A stretch of 64,000 nt of DNA. Source: Vombatus ursinus. Taxonomy: Eukaryota > Chordata > Mammalia > Diprotodontia > Vombatidae. The DNA is taken from assembly GCF_900497805.2 (NCBI RefSeq), contig NW_020954719.1:3717699-3781698 (forward strand). The letters are read 5' to 3'. Shown here in pieces: positions 23,205 to 32,749 of this stretch; position 1 is the stretch's first letter, and the number at the start of each line of letters is the position of its first letter. The translations under genes and the position numbers were made by a program. The notes beneath the pieces were generated by a model. It did not search any database. It had not been told where the DNA came from and saw nothing but the letters and a program-made list of their open reading frames with translations.

Positions 23205-24180
23205 TCACTCAGTCAACAAGATTTTTTGCTTTATATATGCCAGACAACGTACTAAGAACTGGGCATACAAATAAAGACAAAAACTGTCCTTGACCTCAAA
23301 GAGTTCACACTTTAATGGTGTAAACAACAAGTAAATAACTAGATACATACAAGATATATACAGAATAGATGGAAAGTAATATGAAAGAGGAAGGTACTAG
23401 CAGCTGGGGAAATAAAAAGATATCTCCTACCAAAGATAAGATTTGAGCTGAGTCTTGAAGGAAGACAAGGAAAGAGACAGAAGTGAGGGGGCAAAATAGT
23501 CCAGGTATGAGAAACAGCCAGGGCAAAGACATAAATATAAGAGACAGAATGTTATGTTAAAGGAATTGCAAGTGAGCCAGTGTAGTTTTATCATAATAAG
23601 GAGAAAAGTATAAGAACAGAAAGGTGGGTAGGTTTTTATGAAGAGCTATAAATGCCAGAGGAGTTTATCTTTTATCCTGCTGGAAACAGGAAGCTCCTAG
23701 AGATCACTGAACAAGAGGGGATGGCATGGTCAGACCTTTGGGAACAGCATATTTGCAGCTGAATGGAGAATGCTTTGGAGTGAGGAGAGGTGGAGGAAGG
23801 AGACCAGTTTGAGATCCTGAACGAGGGTAATGGGTATATCACTAAAGAGAAGGAGATATACATGAGAGATGCTGTGAAGACAGAAATGGCAAGATTTGGC
23901 AACAGACTAAATATGTGCAATAAGAGAGAGTGAGGAGTTCAAGATGACACTGAGATTGCAGGCCTGGACAACTGGGAGGATAATAGTGTCCTCTATCATA
24001 ATAGGGAAGTTCAGAAAAAGGAACGATTTAGTGGGAAAGATAACAAGTTGTTTTGTGTAGTTCAAAATGTACAAAAGGCAGTTGGTAATGTATGACCCTA
24101 TAGGTCAGGAGTTTTGAGAAAAAGACCATTAGATGTGGAAATTAAGAGAACATTGGTGACTTTGCGCAGGTAGAAACCAA
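23205..24180 (+). repeat. ancient interspersed repeat, copy 2
   Basis: It shares blocks in order with 16095-16980: TGCCAGACAACGTACTAAG, then GGCATGGTCAGACC, then ACATGAGAGATGCTGTGAAG, then TTTGGCAACAGACTAAATAT. A shorter third piece with the same opening is at 26068-26170. Confidence 0.55.
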
Positions 24181-24394
24181 ATGATAAAGGGTTTAGAAGA
24201 CAGTGAGTGGAAGGATAGAAAGAGGAGACATCTAATATACATAGACCTAGAAATGTTTGTAGGTTGCAGAGAAGAAAATAGGGAGAGAAGGAAGATTATG
24301 CGCCATTTTTGTGCCCTTGCAAAGGCCTGAAATATATTCTTTTCCTTATGTCCACCATATGGAATACCTAGTTTCCTCCAAAGCCCAACTCAAA

Positions 24395-24609
24395 TGTCAA
24401 TAATAATAGTTAATATTTACAGAGTACTTTAAGGTTCACAAAGGGCTTCATCTCATTTGAATCTCACAACAACCTTATGAAGTAAGTGGTGTTATCTCTA
24501 TCTGACACATGGAGGAAACTAAGGCTGAGAGGTTAAGTGACTTATTTGCCCAAGGAAACAAAACCAGTCAGTGCTTAGCATTCTACTCACTATGCCACCT
24601 AGCTGCCCC
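24395..24609 (-). mobile_element. CORE-SINE (MIR/Ther-1 type)
   Basis: Reverse orientation. The core reads AACCTTATGAAGTAAGTGG..GAGGAAACTAAGGCTGAGAG on the plus strand, and the tRNA-like head ends at GCCACCTAGCTGCCCC. Confidence 0.8.
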
Positions 24610-24687
24610 TATACAAAGCAATTTTGGTAAAAGAACACTAGAAACTGTGGGTGATGGGGAATGGTAAATCAGAATAGGATACTTGTG

Positions 24688-24843
24688 GTGGTTGGTAGCT
24701 AGGTGGCACAGTGTGATAGAGCACCGGCCCTGAAGTCAGGAGTACCTGAGTTCAAATCCGGCCTCAGACCAAACACTTCACACTTACTAGCTGTGTGACC
24801 CTGGGAAACGTCACTTAACCCCAATTGCCTAAAAAAAAAAAAA
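24688..24843 (+). mobile_element. tRNA-derived marsupial SINE
   Basis: The head GTAGCTAGGTGGCACAGTG, the B-box-like GAGTTCAAATCCGG, ACTAGCTGTGTGACCCTGGG and a 13-A tail are present. No direct target-site duplication was seen; instead a 16-bp inverted copy of the right flank lies at 24610. Confidence 0.9.
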
Positions 24844-24855
24844 TTGCTTTGTATA

Positions 24856-25350
24856 AATATTTTATTATTTTCTTTAATTTTATATATATGTAGTATTTCC
24901 CAGTGAAAAAAATTTAAATTATTTGAAAACAAAGACTATTTATTTTTGGTTTTGTATCATCAGGGCTTATAAAAATCAATATCATATTTAATAAATATTT
25001 ATTAAATTTAATAAATGCTTGTTGAATGACTACTGAATGGATCAATCAGCTTGAGTACCCTTATATACCTAAATCAGAATAGGATCTTTTTTAGCAAATT
25101 CCTTGCATCTTTGGTTCAACAAAGTCTTAGTCTCTCAGAGTCTAATGGACATCAAGAGTTCATGCTACATTCAACTTCTTAAATTGCCATTTTAACAATT
25201 TATAGATATGTATTGATGGAAATCCTAGTTAATGTTTAATCCATTTTAATTAAATATTCACTCTCAATATTTACTGAGCACCTTTTAAATTGACACCTCA
25301 AATCATTTCATTAAAATTATTATATTTTAAATATTAAAAAGTGAGTTTAC
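24856..25350. other. CCDC91: CCDC91 intron next to the 25351 exon
   Basis: AT-rich. A TTTAATAAATATTTATTAAATTTAATAAATGCTTGTTG stretch near 24990 suggests a decayed L2 or MIR end. Nothing else is recognised. Confidence 0.35.
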
Positions 25351-25455
25351 CTGAAGCATTTTGTATTTATCCTGGAGAAAAACTGCTTCATCTTCTTTAT
25401 CTTTTAGGAAATCTTTTTCTAGGACTCTATGCTTTTCCACCAATGTTTCTAAATC
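25351..25455 (-). CDS. CCDC91: CCDC91 coding exon (coiled coil)
   Basis: This exon is 105 nt, 35 codons, phase 0 at both ends, with acceptor CCTTTTAG and donor GTAAACTC on the minus strand. It reads DLETLVEKHRVLEKDFL and then KDKEDEAVFLQDKYKMLQ, a continuous charged heptad pattern. Remembered human CCDC91 has VESLMEKHNVLEKGFLKEKE followed by a segment ending DRYKELQ, so most residues match and the boundary falls in the same place. It directly follows the exon at 30235-30438 in the protein. The next human segment (EKHKQELEDMRK) was not found between here and position 1, so the following exon probably lies beyond the left edge. A 33-nt candidate exon at 15397 sits in that intron. Confidence 0.92.
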
Positions 25456-26067
25456 CTAAAAGGAAAAAAGCAAAGAGTACCAGATTTTACAGCGGAGACT
25501 GTCAAAATTCACTCTAAGATATTTTTTTTTTTGGCCAAGAATTGTAGAATCTTATACATAGGTTAATTGAATAAGATTCATTACCCTAGATTTTATACAT
25601 GTAATCAAAATTTCCATTTACAAAGGTCTTTATATTCAAAGGCACATGAGGACATTGTAACATGCCTGAACATGAGGCCCTGGGCAATGGCTACTATTTA
25701 TTGTAGTACTGATGTACTTCTTAATTATTTAATATGTTTTACCAGATAAGCGATACAATTTTTCCATCTTCAGCATTGTTCTTTTTCTTTTTTATGTTTA
25801 TTTTTTAACATTCATTTTTTTTAAATTTTGAGTTACAAATTCTCTCCCTCCTCCCAATTCCTCCCTCACCCTCTGAGTAGTGAAGGAACATGATATCCAT
25901 TATACTTGTTAAGGTACACAAAACATATTTCCCTAATAGCCATATTAGAAAAAATATAAAGAAAAATAGTGAAAAAAAACGCTTCAATCTGCACTCATAT
26001 CCATCAGTTCTCTCTCTAAATGTGGGTAGCATTTTTCATCATGAGTCCTTTAGAACTGCCCTGGATT
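25456..26067 (-). mobile_element. intron with short L1 3' fragment at 25795-26065
   Basis: Positions 25795-26065 read, on the minus strand, as the L1 3'UTR: complement of ATCCATCAGTTCTCTCTCTA, TAGCATTTTTCATCATGAG and the final AAAATTTAAAAA-type tail. It is a severely 5'-truncated insertion. 25456-25794 shows nothing recognisable. Confidence 0.6.
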
Positions 26068-26690
26068 ACTGTTCAACAAATACTTATTAAATGCCTATTA
26101 TGTGTCAGGCACTATGCTAAACATGAGGAATACAAAAGGCAATCCCTTTCCTCAAGAAGCCCACAATCTAATCAAAACCATGCTACCATTTTTACGAGGT
26201 TCCTATCTCTTTTTATGTTTCACTGACATTATTCCCCAAACCCCATTTTCTCCATAAGTTCTGTGGTTTTAATTGCAAGATTTTGTATGTCATGGTGCTT
26301 TATGGGAAGACATATAGCACAAATGATCATCCTCTTTAATTTTTAAAATATTTCAGAATATTTGCAATTCTGAAATAAAACAAATGTATTAACATACAGA
26401 AAATTGCTCTGATAAAACTACAGAAGGGCATTTCAGTTAATATCTGACAGCTTCATATATTCTCTCTGTGTAGAGAAGAGAAAAAATAGGTTTCTACACC
26501 CTTGCTATAAATTTATCCAGTTCTTTTTTACTAAACAAATTTAGTTAAGTAGAGTCTCTATTACAAAAGAGGCTGATGAACTAAGACACAGACTCATGAG
26601 ATTCTAACACTTTCACATTATCCCCAAGATACTTAACAGCCTAGTGCTGCATTTTCCATGAAAAAGCAACATCTATATACAACACACAGG
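26068..26690. other. old repeat end and unassigned intron
   Basis: 26068-26170 has ACAAATACTTATTAAATGCC and ATGTGTCAGGCACTATGCT, the opening of the repeat family seen at 16095 and 23205. The rest to 26690 is unassigned. Confidence 0.45.
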
Positions 26691-26741
26691 ATGTCCCAAA
26701 AACCTTTAAGCAGCTTTAAGCTTTAATAGTTTATACATACA
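26691..26741. repeat. possible mariner-like terminal fragment
   Basis: ACAGGATGTCCCAAAAACCT resembles the terminal repeats of some mariner transposons (ACAGGGTGTCCCAAAAGTCT). Only this end is present before the RTE 3' end. Confidence 0.3.
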
Positions 26742-26779
26742 TGGTTGTTGTCCTTTGTTCTCAAAGACAACAAAAATGA

Positions 26780-27100
26780 CATCACTATGTTGGGGTTAAG
26801 GTAAAATATGTCCAACTGTGGCTGATTAGACCAATAAGAACTCAGAAGGTTCTACCACAGGCTGGGCACAAATAGTTCATATGAACATTTGGAGAGGAGA
26901 TATCTCTAAATTTGTGCATCTCAGGTTTCCTTTGAGCTACTGCAATTCTGCCTGGATCATAGAGCACAGCACCTTCTTTGATGTAAGTATGCCATGCAAG
27001 GCAGTCCTGTGTCAATGTCTCCCATGTCTCACAATCAACTTCAAAGTTCTTCAGGGAGACCTTGAGAGTGTCCTTGTATCACTTCTTCTGACTTCCGTGT
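26780..27100 (-). pseudogene. RTE C-terminal region with C2H2-like finger
   Basis: The minus-strand translation around 27090-26880 has LKVSLKNFEVDCETWE and YIKEGAVLYDPGRIAVAQR, then CPACGRTF followed by a stop and VLIGLISHSW. This is the CxxC half and part of the His half of a C2H2-like finger that ends this LINE family. The finger is broken here by a stop and by loss of the last His. Confidence 0.65.
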
Positions 27101-27645
27101 GAGCTCTCTATAGAATATTATTTTAGGCAAACACATGTTTGGCATTTGAACAACGTGGCCAACTCATTGGATTTGCACTTTCAGCAGTAGAGTTTGGATG
27201 TTTAGCAATTCAGCTCCAGAAAGGACCTCAGTTTTGGGTATCTTATCTTGCCAGGTGATAGTCAGAATCTTCCAAAGACAATTCAAATAGAAGCAATTCA
27301 GTTTCCTGGCATGGCACTGGTACACTGTCTAGGTTTCACAGGCATACTACAATGAAGTCAGCACAGTGGCTCTGTAGAGCCTAATATCTCCTTTGTCTCA
27401 CACTTTTCATTGGAGCCTCCCAAACTGAACAAGTTCTGGCAATGTGTGCATCAACTACATTATCTATGTAAATATCCCTGGAAAGTATATTAACAAGGTA
27501 AACAAATTTATCTACAGCATTCAAAATTTCTCCATTTGCTATAACTGATGGCACCATGTATGGATAGTGTGGTACTGGCCAGTTGAAGAGCCTCTGCTTT
27601 CCTGGTATTAGCTTTTAGGCCAAAACTAGCACAAGCAGCAGAGAA

Positions 27646-28785
27646 TCAATCCATATGTTGTATCTCAGTCATAGAGGCTGTATTGAGTACACAACAATCT
27701 GTGAACAAAAAGTCATTCATCAACTCTCCCTCCACTTTAGTTTTGGCATGTAGCCTTTTAAAGTTAAGTAATTTACCATCAGTGCAGTAGACTTTGATGC
27801 CGTTTTCATCCTCCTTGAAGAAGTCCAACAACATCAATGAAAATATCATATTAAATAAAAAGCACAGAAGTAAGCACAAAGCCCTGCTTGTGTAAACTGA
27901 CCAGTGACTGGGAAAGTGCAAAAGCATTGTCCATTATCTAGAACCCATGCCAGCATGCTGTCATGAAACTGATGTACAACACTGATGAACCTCTGTGGGC
28001 AATCAAATTTTGCTAGGATTTTCCATAAGTCCTAACTAACAGTATATCAAAGGCCTTGGTCAAATCAATGAACATTATGTACAATCCTCTCTTCTGTTTC
28101 TGCATTTCTCCTGGAGTTGTCAGGCAACAAACATCATATTGCCAGTTCCTTGGCCCTTTCTGAAGCCACACTGGCTCTGGGGAAGATGACCATCTTCCAG
28201 GTGAAGGATCAGCCAATTAAGGACAACTCTGGCAAGAATCTTGCCAGCAATGACTAAGGGAAAAAGATTCCCCTGTGACCCTCACAGAATGAGCTACTTC
28301 CCATTCCTTTACAAAGATGGACAGTGGAGGCATCTTTGAACTCTTGGGGGATGATGTCTTCTTGCTATATAACTTGGAAGATTTCAGTCAGTTTTTGAAT
28401 GAGCAGTGTACCCCATACACTGTAAATCTCTGCTAGAATGGAAAAAAAAAGCACCAGGCACTTTGCCTAATGGCCTTCAAAACCTCTTCTTCAACTGCAA
28501 GTTTGTCTGGAGAGAGATTGACTTCAACCTGGGGTATATGCTCAATGGCTTCTGTATTGGTTGATGATGGTCTTTGAGAACACTATGGAAATGTTCAGCC
28601 CAATTCTCCAGGATCGTGTCCTTATTGTTAATCAAGGTGGCTCCAACAACCCTGAATAACTGAGATGTACAATAGATCTTTGGCCCATAAATAGCCTTCA
28701 CGACATCATAAAAACATTTTGGATTGTTACTGTTGGTGTAAAACTGCCTTTCATCTGCCTTCTTACTGAGCCAAGAATCCTGCAT
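27646..28785 (-). pseudogene. RTE reverse transcriptase remnant
   Basis: Three open pieces. 28785-28477 has SKKADERQFYTNSNN and WAEHFHSVL, typical of the linker before the RT. 28216-28013 has MFIDLTKAFDILL, the first catalytic Asp region. 27927-27646 has the later RT with a TDCC where the active site is normally YADD, so the second catalytic Asp is lost. The pieces are in different frames. Confidence 0.78.
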
Positions 28786-29052
28786 CTCTCTCTAAGCTTT
28801 GCTTGCTCTTTACTTTTGATAGTACTCTACTTTTTAGAGACAGATGAACTATCCTGCCAGTAAACTCTGTGGAGTTCTAATTTTTTTCTTTAGTAACTCC
28901 TGAATTTCACCATCATTTTCACCAAACCAATCTTGTTTGAGCTTAAAGAAGTGCTCTAGTCTGTTGATATTAAGTCTTCTAGTAGTCATCTTGCCTTGGG
29001 CCTGCTGCTTTTGTTGAATGGAATATTTAGCTTGGGGAGGATAAGTCTAAGA

Positions 29053-29415
29053 TCAGTCCAGCACTCTGTGCCACACATCATCTTCATCTATTCTCCTTAC
29101 AATGATAAAATCTATTAAATGCCAATGTTTGCTGCAAGTGTGCATCCACAAAGTTTTATTGCATTTAAGTAAACAGAAGACAATGTTGGTGATGAAAAGG
29201 TCATGAGATACATAAGTCTTTGATAGTAAGTGACCATTGCTGTTACTGTTTCCAACTCCATTCCTCCCAAGCACTCTCTGCCATCTCGGATGGTCTATGT
29301 CTACTCTGGTGTCAAAGTCACCTAGAATTACAAGCCTATCCTCTTTTGGAACACTGATGATGAGGATCTCCAGGTCTTCATAAAATTTTTCTTTGACCTC
29401 ATCAGGGTTCATCAT
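29053..29415 (-). pseudogene. RTE endonuclease domain remnant
   Basis: An open piece of 120 codons has the apurinic-endonuclease-like segments LVILGDFDTRVDIDHPRWQ and GNSNSNGHLL, then SKHWHLIDFIIVRR. GDFNxRVG is the usual catalytic motif; here Asn is replaced by Asp (GDFDTRV), which would weaken activity. HWHLIDFI carries the family's conserved His-Leu-Ile-Asp. Confidence 0.8.
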
Positions 29416-29689
29416 GGTGGGAGCATATGCACTGATGATGGTGGTGTGTCATTTTCCTGAAAGGGGCAATCACATTGTCATGTGTCTGTCATTCACTCAC
29501 TTTGGAAGGCATGCAAACTTTTTGACTAGATTTATTTTGCTGGGGTGTGGCCACTGACCATGCTACAGCTTCTTAGAGCCACAGGTGAGAGTTGAGTGTG
29601 AATCAGGTGGACACCAAAGGTAGAAAGCAGTCCCTGCTCAGCAGCCCTTACAACTCTTTTTCCTTAAACATTTCTACATACCATATATC

Positions 29690-29960
29690 AATATGTACAT
29701 GTATATGTTTGTGTATGTGTGTGTATATATAAACACACATATAGATATGTACATATAAACATGCATATAGATATATAAACACATATAGATCTATATGTAT
29801 ATTTATAATTTATGTGAATAAACTACATGGGTTTATGTGGGTATATGTGAATGTGTACATAATAACATGTAACTACAAATAGTTATATAAACATATAATT
29901 ACATATACATGCACGCACACATACACATATGCTTCTATGTATGTGTTTGCACGTACACAC
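29690..29960. repeat. AT/CATA-rich simple sequence, probable source of a local copy
   Basis: TATA, CACATA and TATG units. The part at 29735-29867, including a non-repetitive stretch (TTTATGTGAATAAACTACAT), recurs at 31832-31970. Confidence 0.85.
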
Positions 29961-30234
29961 ATATTAAATTATAGATAGTTACATATATTACAAATGAAGT
30001 CCTAAGCTAAGAATTCAAGCAAAAAATTAATAAAACTTACTATGCATACTTTCTAAACGAGCTTTTCTCACACTGCAAATTACTTATCAAAGTTTTTCCT
30101 TGGCACTAGATTCATTTCAATGAGTAAAAACATGTTCATGCAATACAGTGTTAGTTTCCTCTGATAAGTTTTTAATCATGGTAGGGCTCCTTTAATCAAG
30201 TTTCAAAAGCTTCTGAAAGCAAATGCCATCATAC

Positions 30235-30438
30235 CTTTCTAATTCTCTGTTTTTCTTCTTCAGAAGCTTTAAGTTTAAGCTCCAAGCTTGCAACTTTTTG
30301 TTGAAGTTCCATGTTTAACTCAATAGCTTTGTGATCCTCAGCAGTATCATCCACAAGTGAAATTGTTTCATTAGACTTTTCATCAGTTAAATCCAATGGA
30401 AAAACTGAAGGATCAATAGTATTTGTTGATTGCTGAAC
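30235..30438 (-). CDS. CCDC91: CCDC91 coding exon (start of coiled coil)
   Basis: This exon is 204 nt, 68 codons, phase 0 at both ends. It lies between an acceptor ending CTAATT..AG and a GTATGA donor on the minus strand. The protein contains LDLTDEKSNETISLVDD and ends KLKASEEEKQRIRK. Human CCDC91, as I remember it, has GLTDEKSNGTIALVDD and KLKVSEEEKQRIKQ at the same places, which is what identifies the gene. The last roughly 35 residues are Glu, Lys and Leu rich with heptad spacing (ELQQKVASLELKLKASEEE) and begin the long coiled coil through which p56 dimerises. It joins in frame to the exon at 25351-25455 across a 4.8-kb intron that holds an RTE LINE. No frame damage is visible, and the exon looks functional. 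Confidence 0.93.
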
Positions 30439-31540
30439 CTAATCCACATGGAAAAAAAAAAAAATCAAAGGAGAAAAGCTTACAATGGACCAATCAATAA
30501 AAACATCTCAAGGGCGCTAGAAACCACATTTGGAACGTTTTAAGTAAATTGACAAAACCATACAAGTATTACAATAACCTCATCTTTTAGAACAGGACAA
30601 AATTTCCTCCAAAATATTTGTTATTCGGTTTATAATGCACGAAAGAAACTTTATAAATATCTTCAAAGCAAGGTAAAGTACGTTTTATTGGTCACATTTT
30701 GGTCCAAGAACAACTGGAGCACTTAGGGGTTTCCACAAAAATCTCTATATACTACTTTGGAGCTAACTGAAAGTCTACCATGTTTTCAAAATGATTCCCA
30801 AATTCTAGGGATAGAAAACAGATGCTTCCAGATCTTCTATAACACCCTGGAAATCAATACTAGTCTCATGTAATTTCCCATTTGGATTCCTTTAGCCATC
30901 TATACAATTTTCACAACAAAATTCAAATGAATGTCCTAAGCATTAAGTATATCGTATGACAATCCTTGAAAAAGATAGTTTTACATTTTGACTCAATTTC
31001 TATGAAGACGAAGATTAAGAATTACTCTTCAAATTCTTTTTTAATACTTGAAATTCTTAGCTATTAAACAAGTGAAATTTTTGACCATTATTCTTAAAAA
31101 TTCAATGAAAACTAATAAACTCAACAAAAATTCTAAGATTTTTTTTAACTGGAGAGAGAACTCTCAGTTAGGAAACTTCCTATACTAACATCTACATTCT
31201 TAAAGCTCACTCATCAACTTACAGTCTTAGAAAGTTCCTTGGAAAACTGATAAGTTATATAATTTGTCCAGGGTATGCGTTAAGAGACAAAAGTTGAACT
31301 CTGGTCTTCCTGAATATGAGGCCAGGCTCATTAACTGAAATGTCATCTACCTTTCACCTGCAGATTGTGTCCTCTTTCAAAGGATGATTTTCTCCTATAA
31401 TACAATATCGCTCTATTACTTAAATAAATAATGTTGATACTATGCAAATATTTTAGCTTACTATAGATTTGTGATTTATCCAACTTTAATGAATGCAATT
31501 TACAAATAGGAAAACTACCACAAAAAATCTGTTGTTTTTG
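30439..31540. other. CCDC91: CCDC91 intron, nothing recognised
   Basis: AT-rich sequence between the 30235 and 32358 exons, with no repeat family or coding frame that can be supported. Confidence 0.45.
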
Positions 31541-32150
31541 TTGTTCAGTTGCTTAAAGTTGTATTCAACTCTTTGTGACCCCACATGGGTTTTCTTGGCA
31601 AATACACTAGAGTGGTTTACCACCTAACTCTTTGTGCAGCTTCAAATTCAATATGGTGAAAAGCTAAGAACCAAGAAGCAGATTTTGCCCTCATTAATTC
31701 ATATTATCCTTACAACATCTCTGTGGTAACAGTGAAGATATTTTTCCCTATTTCATAAATGATCCACAGAGGCACCAGAAGGTTAAAAGAGGTACCTCAG
31801 CCTATTGTTACATATGTATATATATAAAAATACACATATAGATATGTATATATAGACATGCATATAGATATATAAACATATATAGATCTATATGTGTATA
31901 TATATATATAATTTATGTGAATAAACTATATAGGTTTATGTGGGTATATGTGAATGTGTACATAATAACAGGCCCAGCAGTCTACCCACTGTACTACCCA
32001 GCTGCCCATTCATTTTACAGATTACAATATTGAGGCAAACATGATTAAGTGACTTAGCCAGGATCACACAGCTAGTATCTTAAGCTAAATTTGACGCCAG
32101 GTCTTCCTGGCCTGATGCTCTACCCCTGTGCCACCTAGCTGTCCACTACA
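31541..32150 (-). mobile_element. CORE-SINE cluster with an inserted AT-rich segment
   Basis: 31541-31625 is a Mar-1-like tail (GTTGTTCAGTTGCTT, GGCAAATACACTAGAGTGG). 31660-31800 is a MIR-type body. 31971-32008 is a tRNA-like head (GGGCAGCTGGGTAGTACAGT on the minus strand). The AT-rich segment 31802-31970 lies between body and head. 32009-32150 is another reverse SINE (GCCACCTAGCTGTCC). Confidence 0.65.
31832..31970. repeat. duplicate of 29735-29867
   Basis: It shares ACACATATAGATATGTA at the start and TTTATGTGGGTATATGTGAA near the end with the upstream copy. The difference is mainly in TA unit number. Confidence 0.85.
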
Positions 32151-32357
32151 AAAAGAGTCTATTTCTCAAAAAACAAAGAACGAAAAAAAAAAGCAATACT
32201 TACTATCTAGCTGAACCAACTACCAGCTGGCTGGTAAAGTCAGATTATCTCTAATTTGATAATACAATACACACACACAAATGGTTTTAAGGTAGTAACA
32301 CAGATTTCTATTAAAAACCAAGATCCTTAACTGATCTTTATATACTGCTTGACTTAC

Positions 32358-32500
32358 AATATTGTTGGTGGTTTGTGGAACAACCAGTGCACTATCCTGT
32401 GATGAAATGATGGGCTTAGAAGAGACAAGATGAGCTGAAGACAAAGACTGCTCCAGAAGACTCTCAGGAGACACAGGTGGGGGAATGTGGACTCCAGATA
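32358..32500 (-). CDS. CCDC91: CCDC91 coding exon (N-terminal linker region)
   Basis: This is an internal coding exon of CCDC91 (p56), a trans-Golgi accessory protein. It binds the GAE domain of GGA adaptors and supports sorting of lysosomal enzymes. On the minus strand the exon follows an acceptor ending TTATTAG and runs into a GTAAGT donor. It is 143 nt long, enters in phase 1 and leaves in phase 0, giving about 47 open codons. The translation begins SGVHIPPPVSPESLLEQ and is rich in Ser, Pro and Val with no coiled coil. This fits the low-complexity linker that follows the GGA-binding N-terminus in human CCDC91 (SGVHLSPSSPE, from memory). Its phase-0 donor matches the phase-0 acceptor of the exon at 30235-30438. 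This linker is the least conserved of the three exons; the gene assignment rests mainly on the other two. Confidence 0.85.
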
Positions 32501-32749
32501 CTAATAAAAATAAAATTTAAGAATTAGAAAAAATAAGGCACAACTTTAAACAAGTTAAACAGGATTACTTTCTGATATATGTAACAAATGGTCTTAACAA
32601 AAAATATTTGAAAGTTCAGAATGAAAAACAGTATGAAACACATAGTTAATGGAGACTGATAATATAAATTCCAACACACATTTTTAAATTATTAATTTAT
32701 TTACTTCAATTATTAATTGCAATACTATATAAACTATTTGGAAAAATAG
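32501..32749. other. CCDC91: CCDC91 intron upstream of the 32358 exon
   Basis: AT-rich; nothing recognised beyond the acceptor region of the exon. Confidence 0.4.

Larger units (their letters stand above)
26742..29640 (-). mobile_element. RTE-type LINE, nearly complete but broken
   Basis: Read right to left on the minus strand: a 5' region (29640 to about 29480), endonuclease (29415-29053), a linker and RT start (28785-28477), RT core (28216-27646), a C-terminal part to about 26800, and a 3' end with GTCTTTGAGAACAAAGGACA. The protein parts resemble the RTE-like proteins often mislabelled craniofacial development protein 2. The first part of the endonuclease is missing, and several frameshifts and stops are present. 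Confidence 0.75.

Noticed and set aside
24700-24780. tRNA gene
   Set aside because: The A- and B-box-like sequence belongs to a tRNA-derived SINE with an A-tail; no complete cloverleaf is evident.
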